Assembly (NCBI GenBank): GCA_035079385.1
Contig: JAVHKY010000038.1
Coordinates: 2,356,001-2,420,000, forward strand
From: Aspidiotus rigidus
Taxonomy: Eukaryota > Arthropoda > Insecta > Hemiptera > Diaspididae
DNA: 64,000 nt
Direction: 5' to 3'
Shown here: positions 1 through 11,729 of the stretch, piece by piece
How the letters are laid out: the number at the start of each line of letters is the position of its first letter
How positions within the stretch are numbered: position 1 is the stretch's first letter
Program-made: the position numbers and the translations under genes
The notes under the pieces: generated by a model
What the model was told of the DNA's origin: nothing
What the model saw: only the letters and a program-made list of their open reading frames with translations
Database searches by the model: none

Positions 1-1945
1 TTATATCTCGTATATTTTTCGCGCATTTAGCGATCATCTGAAAGCTAACACATGGTTTGTGCGGAGCATTTTCCATTTCGATAATGCGAACGAAATTGAA
101 ACGCAAAGACTATACTAACGGAACGAGGGCGAGTGTGTGTGCGCACCGATATATTGCGGAAAATCGAGAGGAAAATTTACGTTAGACTTTCAGGGAACCA
201 GTACAGTATACCTACCCAATAAGAACGTTTCATTAACGCGTTAATTTACGGGAATTATGCTATAATTTTGACTCGTATAGAGAGGGGAATTCGGTGCTAC
301 AATCATGTACTATCCCCGAACATTACCTTTGTCAGAGAAGGCGAAAACGCACAGAGCGCAATGCACTGTATTACTTATTATATATGTACTTCTCTCTCAC
401 CGTGAGAATGCATTTCTACATCATCGCAGACATGCCAAGCGTTAAAATATGTGCTTCGATACAGTATTCGGTGACGTAAGTGCACTTAATAACCTATATC
501 TGACTAATGTATTTGTATGTACGTATAGATACAGAAGCTATAATTTTTCATCGGCCGTATCCTGACCGCTGGACTATAAACCAGTAATTCTCTCACAAAT
601 CACACCGTAGTGTACCGAGTAATTTACGCGTACAATCGGAAACTGTCCCGTACAAATAGACTATAAAATGTGGTTTCCTGAGGTAGCTTCCTCAACTACG
701 GCGATAAAGGGGTTACTCTAGGTACGAATTATGATCGTGGCAATTGAGGCAATATCGTTGATTTTGTCCCCCGAAGCTTTTGAAGAACACTAATGAATAT
801 TCGCGAACTCATGATATGAACCGGTTTCCAAAATTCTGAAGAAAAATATGTCTATCCTCTTTCGAGTCCTGCTACAAAGACTGAAGACCAAAAGTTTTCT
901 TTTCATATTTGCTGTCCTCCAAGTTAATTTGCTGCAATGGAACATCTGTGTATCTCTTTTTGAATTTCCTCAATCCATAAGAATGAAACGATATTTCGAA
1001 GACTATTTCTTTTCCATCACTCATGCTCTCGATACAGAACGCGGTAGCGGTAACTGATGATGCGGCCTTATCCACTTCGTGGCGAAACATCGTCTACCGT
1101 AATTTTTCTTTCTGTAAAATTTGTTTTTCTTAATTACTACAATATGAGTCGCAAAGACCACACCTCACTTATTTAATCACTTAGAATATTGTGTCTGGTT
1201 GATCGGTCCAAAAACGTCGTGGTCTAATGAGCTTCGAGTCCTGTTGGTAAATTTCGGAAAATTTAGAAGTCTTTTGTTCGTTTGAAAGTCGTTGTCTCCC
1301 TTATGAAATCATTCATTTAATCCTGGTATTTATTACCAGGTAACCGCGCTTCAGAAAGATATGCCAATGATGGAGGAGTGAGAGGTCTAGAAGAAGAAGA
1401 AGAATCCAGCGAATGAGTTTTCTCATCTTTATTTGAATTCAGATACCCTCGTCAGACAAGCTTGGTCATTTTCTCTATAATTACGTTACACTCACGCACA
1501 AACGAGTAATTCAAAGAGAGTATTGTAAGAAAATGAAGCGCTCGAAAGCCAGGGAAGTTCTTGAATTTATAAAAAAAACTTGAAACCTACTTTATTAGCT
1601 GCTCGGGGGGTTGTCTTTATCAATCGTGCTAATCGAGGCAAGCGGAAAACTTGTTTCATGGGTGTTTCTTTGTTTGTACTTTACCTAAATAAAGATTGAA
1701 ATTTCTTTCTCACCACCTTGGGAGTTTGAGCTCGAAAGTCCATACCTTTCCTAGTCCCCCTCTATCATATGTAGCCCTGAGGTCGAGACGGCGCTTGGCT
1801 TCCATCATTTTTTTTTTTCGAATACCCCCCCCTCTCCCCCTTGAACAGATTCCCTTTTGAAAATTTGAGGTCAAATAATTCATCTTAAAACTGTTGAATT
1901 TTCATGGTACATTCACACTGTCACATGCGGTGACTCTGAAGGCGG
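1..1945. other. Non-coding, no gene recognised
   Basis: AT-rich sequence without a convincing coding frame; the short frames here have no recognisable domain or biased composition. The only local structure noted is a 7-bp stem with a 5-base loop at 1322-1340. Confidence 0.5.
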
Positions 1946-1949
1946 AAAA

Positions 1950-4900
1950 AGTTCCTCAATATTCATTTCCTTGACAGTTGTCAAGCATTCATAAATTGTT
2001 GGCAAGGACCTACAGATTTGCTTCCCTGGTAACGGCTTGCTGTAGGCCAGAAAGTAGCTGTACGTTGTGCGCACTTGTCAAAATCCAATTTCGGATGCCA
2101 TTGTTTTCGGATGGGGGCCTACAGACCTGCTGCCCCAGTAACAGCGTGCTGTAGGCTGGAATGCAACTGTACGTCATGCGCACCCATCCAACTATCTGTA
2201 TGTACATCGAGGGAACCAAATGGTGAACCCAGAAACAAAAAGTACCCACAGAGATACTCACTTCTGGTACTATTGTTGTCAACTGGCATGGACTTGATTT
2301 TACTGTTTGAAACATACATACTCGTACAGCGGCCATAAAAGTGTTTGGAAAGTATATTTTCAGGAACATTAGTTGAAAATTGGGGTAATTGATTGTTGAA
2401 AAGATTATTTGTGCATAATTTCAAAGATGAGTCAAGGTGAAGAAGTCCTCTGTAAGTCTGTTTACATTCTTACTCAATATGGATTTCAAGAAGGCAAAAC
2501 TTCCTCAAATACTCATTTCCTTGGCAGTTATCAAGCATTCATAAATTGGTAACAAAAACCTACAGAATTGCTGCCCTCGCAATAAGTACTGGTCTCATTC
2601 TGACTTTCAATCCGACAATCTTAACTCCTAACACTTCCATAGTTTCTTCTCCAGAATTCGGTTAAAAAAAAAAAAAAATAGTGTCATCAAAATCATTAAA
2701 TTGAACATTTGTTTTGTTGATAATTTGTGGGTCTAAATTTTTCTGAATTCTTTACATTGGATTTACCAAACACACCTTTCTAAATCCTCCTTTGCCGATA
2801 ATATCAATCAATTTTGTCAAATCCTCGAAGTAGATCAAGTTCATTCAGGAAGGTTGGAAATTTAGTAAATGATGCCGGTGGGGCGCACAAGAGCGGTTGC
2901 ACCAGAACAGCCTGCTATTGGCTGGAAGGTATCTGTACGTCCTCTGTACCCATCCAACTCTAATCAAATAGTGAATACAGAAACAGAAAGTACTCCACAA
3001 GAAATACTCACTTTTGTCAACTGGCACGGACTTAATTCACCCTTTGAGGAATACGGTATCTCATATACTTCACCAATTACGTGGCATACATCTTGAAAAG
3101 ATCAGTCTCCTATTTTTTTTTTTTTTTTCAACTTTGTAAATCACCTTGAATACTAAAGCGGTTTTGAAAATTATTTGAAAAGTACATAACCAAGAATGGA
3201 GAACGTATTTTTTTCGGAGCACTAGTGAAAAATTGAAGATATTTATTCTTGAAAAAAAGAGTTGTGCACAATGTTGAGCCAAGAAATTGAAGATTAGTCA
3301 GGGTGATGGAGAAGATCTCTATGAATTCACCTAATTTGAATGATATTTCGCTCGTACAAACGGTGAATTTGAAGGGGCTAGAAATTCGGCAATGCTCATT
3401 TCCTTGACAGTTGTCAAGCGTTCATAAATGGTTGACAAGGACCTACAGATCTGCTTCCCTGGTAACGGCTTGCTGTAGGCCAGAAAGTAGCTGTACGTTG
3501 TGCGCACTTGTCAAAATCCCATTTTGAATGTGATTATTTTTCGGATGGGGGCCTACAGACCTGCTGCCCCAGTAACAGCGTGCTGTAGGCTGGAATGCAA
3601 CTGTACGTCATGCGCACCCATCCAACTATCTGTATGTACATTGAGGGAACCAAATGGTGAACCCAGAAACGAAGAGTAACCTACAGAGATACTCACTTCT
3701 GGTATCGTTGGCAACTGGCAAGGACTTGATATTAGGCACCTTCGAAAAAAAAAAAAAAAAAAAAAAAATGGGGGCAAAAAATAATTATTTGAAAGGTCTA
3801 GGTTTGCAAGCATTGGTGAAAAATTGGGGAAATTCATTCTTGAAAATGAAGTTTTGTGGCCAATGTCGAGCAATAAAATAGAAGATTAGTGAAGGTGAAG
3901 AAGATTTGCACACCGAATGAATCCACCTAATTTTCATGGTATTTCACTCATACAAAAGGCGAATTCAGATGGGTAAAAATTTCTCAATACTTATTTCTTT
4001 GGCAGTTATCAAACATTCATAAGTTGGTGACAAGAACCTACAGAACTGCTGTTCTTACGGATATGATAGTTGACTATGTAGCTTTACATTGTGCACACTG
4101 GTCTCATCGCAATTTTGAATTCTACAACCCAAACCTCTAATCCTTCCATAGTTTCTTCTCCTGGGTTCAGTTAGAAAAAAAAAGACAATTCTGTGCTGTC
4201 ATCTTCAATAATTGAACCCCGTTTATTTACAGTTTTTAATGTGTAATTTTTTTTCTTTTTTTCACTTTGGATTTGCTCCGCTTTCTTGGTAACTGCGTGC
4301 TGTAGGCTGGAATGTAGCTCGACGTCATAAGCATCCATTATCCTACTGTCTAATTGTAAATTCGTTGGCGAAACCAAATAGTGAACACAGAAACAAAAAG
4401 TATAGAAATACTACTTTCGGTATTGTGGTCCACTTCTTCTGGGAAAGACCCTATCTCGTGATCTTGACCTATCATGTGGCATACCGCGTCTTGGAACGAT
4501 CAGACTTACCTATTTTGTTTTGTATTTATATATCACTTTCTTGAGTACTAAATCGTTTTCAAAAATAAGTTTGAAAAGTATATTTAGGGAACGTTGATGA
4601 ACAATTGAGGAAATTTATTCTTGAATGAAAAAAAAGTTCGTGCACAATGTCAAGCCATGAAATGAAAAATGAGTCAATATGAAGAAGTCCTTCATGAATC
4701 TGCCTTATTTCAATGGTTTTTTTCATTAGAGGAATTGAATTTAAAGGGGGTGGAAATTCTGCGATGCTCATCTCCTTGACAGTTGTCAAACATCCTTATA
4801 GATTTGCTTCCCTGGTAATAGATCAGCTTGCTATAGGCCAGAGAGTAGCTATACGTTGTGCGCACTTGCGAAATCCAATTGTCAATGTGACTATTTTCTT

Positions 4901-5045
4901 GATGGGGACGGCTACGGAACTGCTGCCCTAGTGACAGCGTGCTGTAGGTTAGAATGCAACTATACGTCATGCACACCATCTAACCGTTCAAATGTGGGTA
5001 CACTGAGGGAACCTAATGATGAATTCATAAATTGCGATATTCCGA
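1950..5045. repeat. Old, diverged monomers of the array
   Basis: Five monomers with irregular spacing (about 550, 880, 600 and 760 bp) and more substitutions than the copies after 6 kb. In the monomers near 2559 and 4038 module A has largely lost its stem. Poly-A tracts occur at about 2664, 3747 and 5050. This is the edge-decay pattern expected at the border of a satellite array. Confidence 0.8.
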
Positions 5046-5640
5046 ATTGAAAATTGAAAAAAAAAAAAAAAAAAAAAAAAATCAAATAATCTTGTAACTT
5101 GGTATATCACTCTTTGGTAGAACAAAAATGCCCAAGGCACGAGACTTAATCGTGTTCTAAGAACTGATTACTTCTGACAACAATATTCAATTTAAGGATC
5201 ATTTCATATTATACAATTTTGGCTACTGCTGATTCAAGTGGTGACGCCACTAAATCATCGAGATGCTGCTCGACAACCTGTTGGTCGAGAACTTTTTCCG
5301 TGGGAACTAGCTGCATGTTTGCCGGGTACGTACCTCTAATGCAAGTGCTATTAAGACATCAACTTGTGAGGACGATTTTACTAACTTCAGAAGCAATAAT
5401 AATTGCAAGAACCGAGAGGCGATGCTTCTTGAAGAAAATCTCAACTCGAGACTCTTAAGTGTCGATGACCGCAGACGATCATTCGATGAGAGGTATTTGA
5501 TTGCGAAATCATATCTCTGATAATTGCAGCTATTTGGTTGATCTTTCCGAGACCAAGTCGCGTCTGAAGACGTGAAGCTGTGCAACTCTCGGTGCTAATG
5601 TAGGCTTGGTTCACGCGGGAAATGAGAAACATTCGACTGA
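5046..5640. other. Interruption of the array, origin unknown
   Basis: A poly-A run (about 5050-5079) is followed by roughly 550 bp without array sequence; degenerate array sequence resumes near 5640-5800. On the plus strand at about 5340-5510 one frame reads through fairly charged sequence, but I recognise no domain. It may be a retroposed or otherwise inserted fragment. Confidence 0.35.
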
Positions 5641-7964
5641 GAATTTACTGTCGACAAGGAACATCTCTTTGGTGGGGATATTCGGTGTGAGAGGTATCTT
5701 ATGCCGGAAGTATAAACATTATCTAGCCAAAAAAAGCAATACACTACAAAAATACCTACATTTGGAACTGCTGGCAACTGGCAAGGACTTGAGTTTGCGT
5801 TTCAAAAAATATACACGGTAGCTATTGACGTTTGAAAAAAATTTCTGGGCAATATTTCAATTTGTGAAAAATTGAGTAAATTATTTTTTGAAGTAAGCTG
5901 TGCACAATATTGAGAAATGAAATCGAATAAAAATCAAGATCAAGAAGTTTCCGATGGATTCACCTCATGTTCCTCTTGATTACTTTGTGACATAGAAGCG
6001 ACAGTGTTGTTGCTTTTGTATTTTCATATTTTCACTCTTGGAAAAATGACTTCGGGGGGTTGGAAGTTCTTCAATACTCCTTTCTGTAGCAATTGTCAAG
6101 CGTTCATAAGTTGGTGACAAGGACCTACAGATCTGCTTCCCTGGTAATAGCTTGCTTACTACCAGAAAGTAGCTGTACGTTGTGCGCACTTGTCAGAATC
6201 CAATTTTGAGTGCGATTATTTTCGGATGGGGGCCTACAGACCTGCTTCCCCAGTAACAGCGTTCTGTAAGCTGGAAAGTAACTGTACGTCATGCGCACCC
6301 ATCCACCTGTGTCTGTATGTACTCTGAGGGAACCAATGGTGAACCCAGAAACAAAAAGTACCATACAGAGATACTCACTTTTGGTATTGTTGTCAATTGC
6401 TTAGGAAATGAGTTTGCGTTTTGAACAATATTCTCAGAAGCCAATCATGTTTTGGAATTATCTTCTAGGGGGAATTTGTGGAAAATTGATGAAATTCATT
6501 TTTGAAGAAGTTTGTGATCAAAATTGAGAAATGAAATTGAATAAAAATTAGGGTGAAGAAGTTCCCAAAAAATCTGCCTTACGTCCCTCTCGATTACGTT
6601 GTATCATAGTAGCGAAAATGTCATTGCTTTTTCGGTACAAATCTTTCTGGTATTTTGTCTCTTGAAAAAAGGAATTAGAAGGGGTGAAAATTACGGAACA
6701 TTATCGAGCATTCATAAGTTGGAGACAAGAACCTACAGGTCTGCTTCCCTGGTAATCGTTTGTTATAGCCCAGAAAGTAGCTGTACGTTGTGCGCACTTG
6801 TCAAAATGCAACTTTGAATGCCATTATTTCCGGATGGGGGCCTACAGACCTGCTTCCCCAGTAACAGCGTGCTGTAGGCTGCAAAGTAACAGTACGTCAT
6901 GCGCACCCATCCAACTGTCTGTGTGTACATGGGGGGTCGAAGTGGTTAACCCAGAAACAAAAAGTACCCTACTGAAATACTCACTTTTGGTATTAATATG
7001 AATTGATGAGGACTAGGAATATTGCATTTTGAAAAATATAAGTGAACAACATCCATTGATGTCCGAAAAATACTTTTTGGGGAACATTTTTTTGAAATCT
7101 GAAGAAACCATTTTGGAATAGTAGTTTGTGCACAATATTGAGCAATGAAATCCAATGAAATTCAAGATAAAGAAGTTCCCCATGAATCCACCTTATGCCC
7201 TCTTGATTACATTATCTCACAGAAGCGACACTGTTGTTACTTTTCTATTTTCATATTTTAACTCTCGGAAAAGTGAATTGGAAATTCGTCGATACTCCTT
7301 TCTGTTGCATATGTGAAGTATTCATAAGCTGGTGACAAGGACCTACAGATTTGCTTCCCTAGTAATAGCTTGCTTACTACTAGAAAGTAGCTGTACGTTG
7401 TGCGCACTTGTCAAAATCCAATTTCAAATGCGATTATTTTTGGATGGGGGCCTACAGACCTGCTTCCCCAGTAACAGCGTGCTGTAGGCTGGAAAGTAAC
7501 TGTACGTCATGCGCACCCATCCAACTGTCTGTATATAGATGGGGGGACGAAGTGGTTAACCCAGAAACAAAAAGTACCCTACTGAAATACTCACTTTTGG
7601 TATTAATATGAATTGATAAGGACTAGGAATATTGCATTTTGAAAAATATAAGTAAAAAACACGCATTGATGTTTGAAAAATACTTTTGGGAGAACATTTT
7701 TTTGAATGTTGAAAAAACCATTTTGGAATAAGTAGTTCGTGCACAATATTAAGCAATGAAATCGAATGAAATTCAAGATAAAGACGTTCCCGATGGATTC
7801 TCCCTATGTTCCTCTTGATTACTTTGTGACATAGGAGCGACAATGTTGTTGCTTTTGTATTTTCATATTTTCACTCTTGGAAAAATGACTTCGGGGGGTT
7901 GGAAGTTCTTCAATACTCCTTTCTGTAGCAATTGGCTTGCATTCATAAGTTGGTGACAAGGACC

Positions 7965-8016
7965 TACAGATCTGCTTCCCTGGTAATAGCTTGCTTGCTA
8001 CCAGAAAGTAGCTGTA
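7965..8016 (+). repeat. Representative module A hairpin
   Basis: Outer stem TACAG (7965-7969) with CTGTA (8012-8016). Inner stem CTGGTA (from 7980) with TACCAG (ending 8004). Other A copies keep the inner pairing although the bases differ: CTAG with CTAG at 7359-7362/7380-7383, and CTGG with CTAG (one G-U pair) at 9194-9197/9215-9218. The copy at 4797-4853 keeps the outer pairing as TATAG with CTATA. The function is unknown. Confidence 0.6.
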
Positions 8017-8073
8017 CGTTGTGCGCACTTGTCAAAATCCAATTTTGAATGCGATTATTTTCGGATGGGGGCC

Positions 8074-8125
8074 TACAGACCTGCTTCCCCAGTAACAGCG
8101 TTCTGTAGGCTGGAAAGTAACTGTA
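8074..8125 (+). repeat. Representative module B hairpin
   Basis: Outer stem TACAG (8074-8078) with CTGTA (8121-8125); inner stem CCAG (8089-8092) with CTGG (8110-8113). Compared with module A (CTGG...CCAG), both strands of the inner stem have changed together. The old B copy near 4928-4952 has CTAG with TTAG, still pairable through one G-U. Confidence 0.6.
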
Positions 8126-11100
8126 CGTCGTGCGCACCCATCCACCTGTCTGTATGTACTCCGGGGGAACCAATGCTGAACCCAGAAACAAAAAGTACCA
8201 TACAGAGATACCCACTTTTGGTATTGTTGTCAATTGCTTTGGAAATGAGTTTGCGGTTTGAAAAATATACACAAAAGCCAATCATGTTTTGGAAAATATC
8301 TTCTTGGCAATATTTGTGAAAAATTGAAGAAATTCATTTGTGAAGAAGTTCGTGATCAATATTGAGAAATGAAATTGTATAAAAATTGAGGTGAAGAAGT
8401 TCCCAAAAAATCTGCCTTACGTCCCTCATGATTAGGTTGTATCATAGTAGCGAAAATGTCATTGCTTTTTCGGTACAAATCTTTCTGGTATTTTGTCTCT
8501 TGAAAAAAGGAATTAGAAGGGGTGAAAATTACGGAACATTATCGAGCATTCATAAGTTGGAGACAAGAACCTACAGGTCTGCTTCCCTGGTAATCGTTTG
8601 TTATAGCCCAGAAAGTAGCTGTACGTTGTGCGCACTTGTCAAAATGCAACTTTGAATGCCATTATTTCCGGATGGGGGCCTACAGACCTGCTTCCCCAGT
8701 AACAGCGTGCTGTAGCCTGGAAAGTAACTGTACGTCATGCGCACCCATCCAACTGTCAGTACATACAAGGTGGATAGAATGGTTGACCCAGAAATAAAAT
8801 GTACCATACTGAAATACTCACTTTTGCCAATTGGTAAGGGCTTGGAATATTGCATTTTGAAAAATATGAGTAAACAACATGCATTGATGTTCAAAAAATA
8901 CATTGGGGGAACATTTTTTTGAAAACTGAAGAAACCATTTTGGAATAAGTAGTTTGTGCACAATATTGAGCAATGAAATCCAATGAAATTCAAGATAAAG
9001 AAATTCCCCATGAATCCACCTCATGCCCTCTTGATTACATTATGTCATAGTAGCGACACTGTTGTTACTTTTCTATTTTCATATTTTCACTCTCGGAAAA
9101 GTGAATTGGAAATTCGTCGATACTCCTTTGTGTTGCAATTGTGAAGTATTTATAAGTTGGTGACAAGGACCTACGGCCTACAGATTTGCTTCCCTGGTAA
9201 TAGCTTGCTTGCTACTAGAAAGTACCTGTACGTTGTGCGCACTTGTCAAAATCCAATTTCGAATGCGATTATTTTCGGATGGGGGCCTACAGATCTGCTT
9301 CCCCAGTAACAGCGTGCTGTAGGCTGGAAAGTAACTGTACGTCATGCGCACCCATCCAACTGTCTGTATGTACATGGGGGGACGAAGTGGTTAACCCAGA
9401 AACAAAAAGTACCCTACTGAAGTACTCACTTTTGGTATTAATATGAATTGATGAGGACTTGGAATATTGCATTGTGAAAAATATAAGTGAACAACATCCT
9501 ATGATGTCCGAAAAATACTTTTGGGGGAACATTTTTTTGAAAACTGAAGGAACCATTTTGGAATAGTAGTTTGTGCACAATATTGAGCAATGAAATCGAA
9601 TGAAATTCGAGATAAAGAAGTTCCCGATGGATTCTCCCCATGTTCCTCTTGATTACTTTGTGACATAGGAGCGACAATGTTGTTGCTTTTGTATTTTCAT
9701 ATTTTCACTCTTGGAAAAATGACTTCGGGGAGTTGGAAGTTCTTCAATACTCCTTTCTGTAGCAATTGGCTAGCATTCATAAGTTGGTGACAAGGACCTA
9801 CAGATCTGCTTCCCTGGTAATAGCTTACTTGCTACCAGAAAGTAGCTGTACGTTGTGCGCACTTGTCAAAATCCAATTTTGAATGCGATTATTTTCGGAT
9901 GGGGGCCTACAGACCTGCTTCCCCAGTAACAGCGTTCTGTAGGCTGGAAAGTAACTGTACGTCATGCGCACTCATCCACCTGTGTCTGTATGAACTCTGA
10001 GGGAACCAATGGTGAACTCAGAAACAAAAAGTACCATACAGAGATACTCACTTTTGGTATTGTTGTCAATTGCTTAGGAAATGAGTTTTGCGTTTTGAAA
10101 AATATACACGAAAGCGAATCACGTTTTGGAATTATCTTCTAGGGGATATTTTGTGGAAAATCGATGGAAATAATTTTCGAAGAAGTTTGTGCACAATGAA
10201 AATCAAGGTGAAAAAGTTCCCAAAAAGTCTATTTCGTGTCCCTCTTGATTACATTTTAGCATAGTAGCGAAACTGTTATTATTTGTACTTTCGTAGTACA
10301 AGTCTTTCTGGTATTTTCTTTCTTGGAAAAGGGGAATGGGAAGGGGTGAAAATTATGAAATATTGTCGAGCATTCAAATGTTTGAGACAAGAACCTACAG
10401 GTCTGCTTCCCTGGTAATAGCTTGCTATAGACCAGAAAGTAGCTGTACGTTGTGCGCACTTGTCAAAATCGAATTTTGAGATTATTTTTTGGAGGGGAAC
10501 CTCCAGAACTTATGCCCCAGTAACAGTTTGCTGTAGGCTGGAATGCAACCGCACGCCATGCGCACCCACCCATCTAACCGTCTGTATGTACATGGGGGGA
10601 GGTGGGGAACCCGGAAACAAAGAGTATCTTATAGAAATACTCACTTTTAATTTTTATTGGGAAATGACGAGCACTTGGAATTGTATTTTGAAAAATATAA
10701 GTACACATTGAAAAATAATTCTGGGGGAACATTTTTTGATGATTGAAGAAACTATTTTGGAAGTTGTTTGTACACAATGTTGATAATTGAAATTAAATAG
10801 GAATTGAGGTGAAGAAGTTCTCAATAAATTCACACGACACTGTTGTTGCTTTTGTATTTTCATAATATTATCGCTCTTGGAAAAATTAATTGGGAGGGGT
10901 AGAAATTCCTCAATACTCCTTTCTGTAGCAATTGTCAAGCGTTCATAAGTTGGTGACAAGGACCTACAGATCTGCTTCCCTGGTAATAGCTTGCTTGCTA
11001 CCAGAAAGTAGCTGTACGTTGTGCGCACTTGTCAAAATCCAATTTTGAATGCGATTATTTTCGGATGGGGGCCTACAGACCTGCTTCCCCAGTAACAGCG

Positions 11101-11289
11101 TTCTGTAGGCTGGAAAGTAACTGTACGTCATGCGCACCCATCCACCGGTGTCTGTATGTACTCTGAGGGAACCAATGGTGAACCCAGGAACAAAAAGTAC
11201 CATACAGAGATATTCACTTTTGGTATTGTTGTCAATTGCTTAGGAAATGAGTTTGCGTTTTGAAAAATATACACGAAAGCGAATCATGT

Positions 11290-11374
11290 TTTGGAATTAT
11301 CTTCTAGGGGATATTTTGTGGAAAATTGATGAAATTAATTTTCCACAAAATATCCCCTAGAAGATAATTCCAAA
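11290..11374. repeat. Perfect 38-bp palindrome closing the array
   Basis: Positions 11290-11327 are the exact reverse complement of 11337-11374, with a 9-base spacer. The left arm is the normal continuation of a type-a monomer (compare 10117-10160); the right arm turns it back. Degenerate array sequence follows to about 11650. Confidence 0.9.
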
Positions 11375-11695
11375 CCGAGTGCCAACTGCCAAGGATTTGA
11401 TCTTCTATTTTGAAGAGTATGTACATCGTATTGGGGAAGTTTCATGCCGAACGATGAAGTAAAACAATGACATGGAGGTGAAGGAACCTTCCATGATGAA
11501 TGCGCCTTATATTCTCGATTTTTTCACTTTCCCCATCGATTCATAAGATGTCAAAATTTTTCTACGTCCACTTTGCCATCGTTGTTGATAAAGATCTAAT
11601 TTCGCGTTTCAAAACTGGCCAATGATGTTTGATGATACCTATATTTTAGAGGAAATTTGTAACCTTGGAAAGAAACCGGAAAAATTATGTAAGAG

Positions 11696-11728
<33 letters not shown>
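11696..11728. repeat. Poly-A tract
   Basis: About 33 consecutive A residues just after the end of the array; possibly a retroposition tail or a simple microsatellite. Confidence 0.8.

Positions 11729-11729
<1 letters not shown>

Larger units (their letters stand above)
6090..11290. repeat. Three-monomer higher-order repeat, period ~1.84 kb
   Basis: Monomers of three types alternate. Type a (6122, 7960, 9796, 10959) has module A with 'gcttgcttnctaccag' and a tail reading 'caattgcttnggaaatgag'. Type b (6731, 8570, 10396) is preceded by 'gggtgaaaatta'. Type c (7339, 9172) is followed by 'gaattgatnaggac'. Equivalent positions recur every 1826-1839 bp, for example 6122 to 7960 to 9796. At the 3' end type c is missing between 10396 and 10959. 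Such a pattern arises when a block of monomers is amplified together by unequal exchange. Confidence 0.85.
1950..11650. repeat. Satellite-like array of ~610-bp monomers
   Basis: About fourteen monomers follow one another. Each starts near a TTGACA/TGTCAA-type palindrome and 'attcataa', then carries module A (starting CCTACAG, ending GTGCGCACTTGTC) and, about 110 bp later, module B (starting CCTACAG, ending TGCGCACCCATCC). A common stretch reading 'acccagaaacaaaaagta' follows, and then AT-rich sequence. Module A starts lie near 2010, 2559, 3441, 4038, 4797, 6122, 6731, 7339, 7960, 8570, 9172, 9796, 10396 and 10959. Many short frames in the array are by-products of the repeat and are not treated as genes. 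Whether the array is transcribed cannot be read from the DNA. Confidence 0.9.

Noticed and set aside
2010..11203. Many 60-130-codon frames on both strands in the 610-bp array
   Set aside because: They follow the repeat in every frame and contain no recognised motif; they are by-products of low stop density in the modules.
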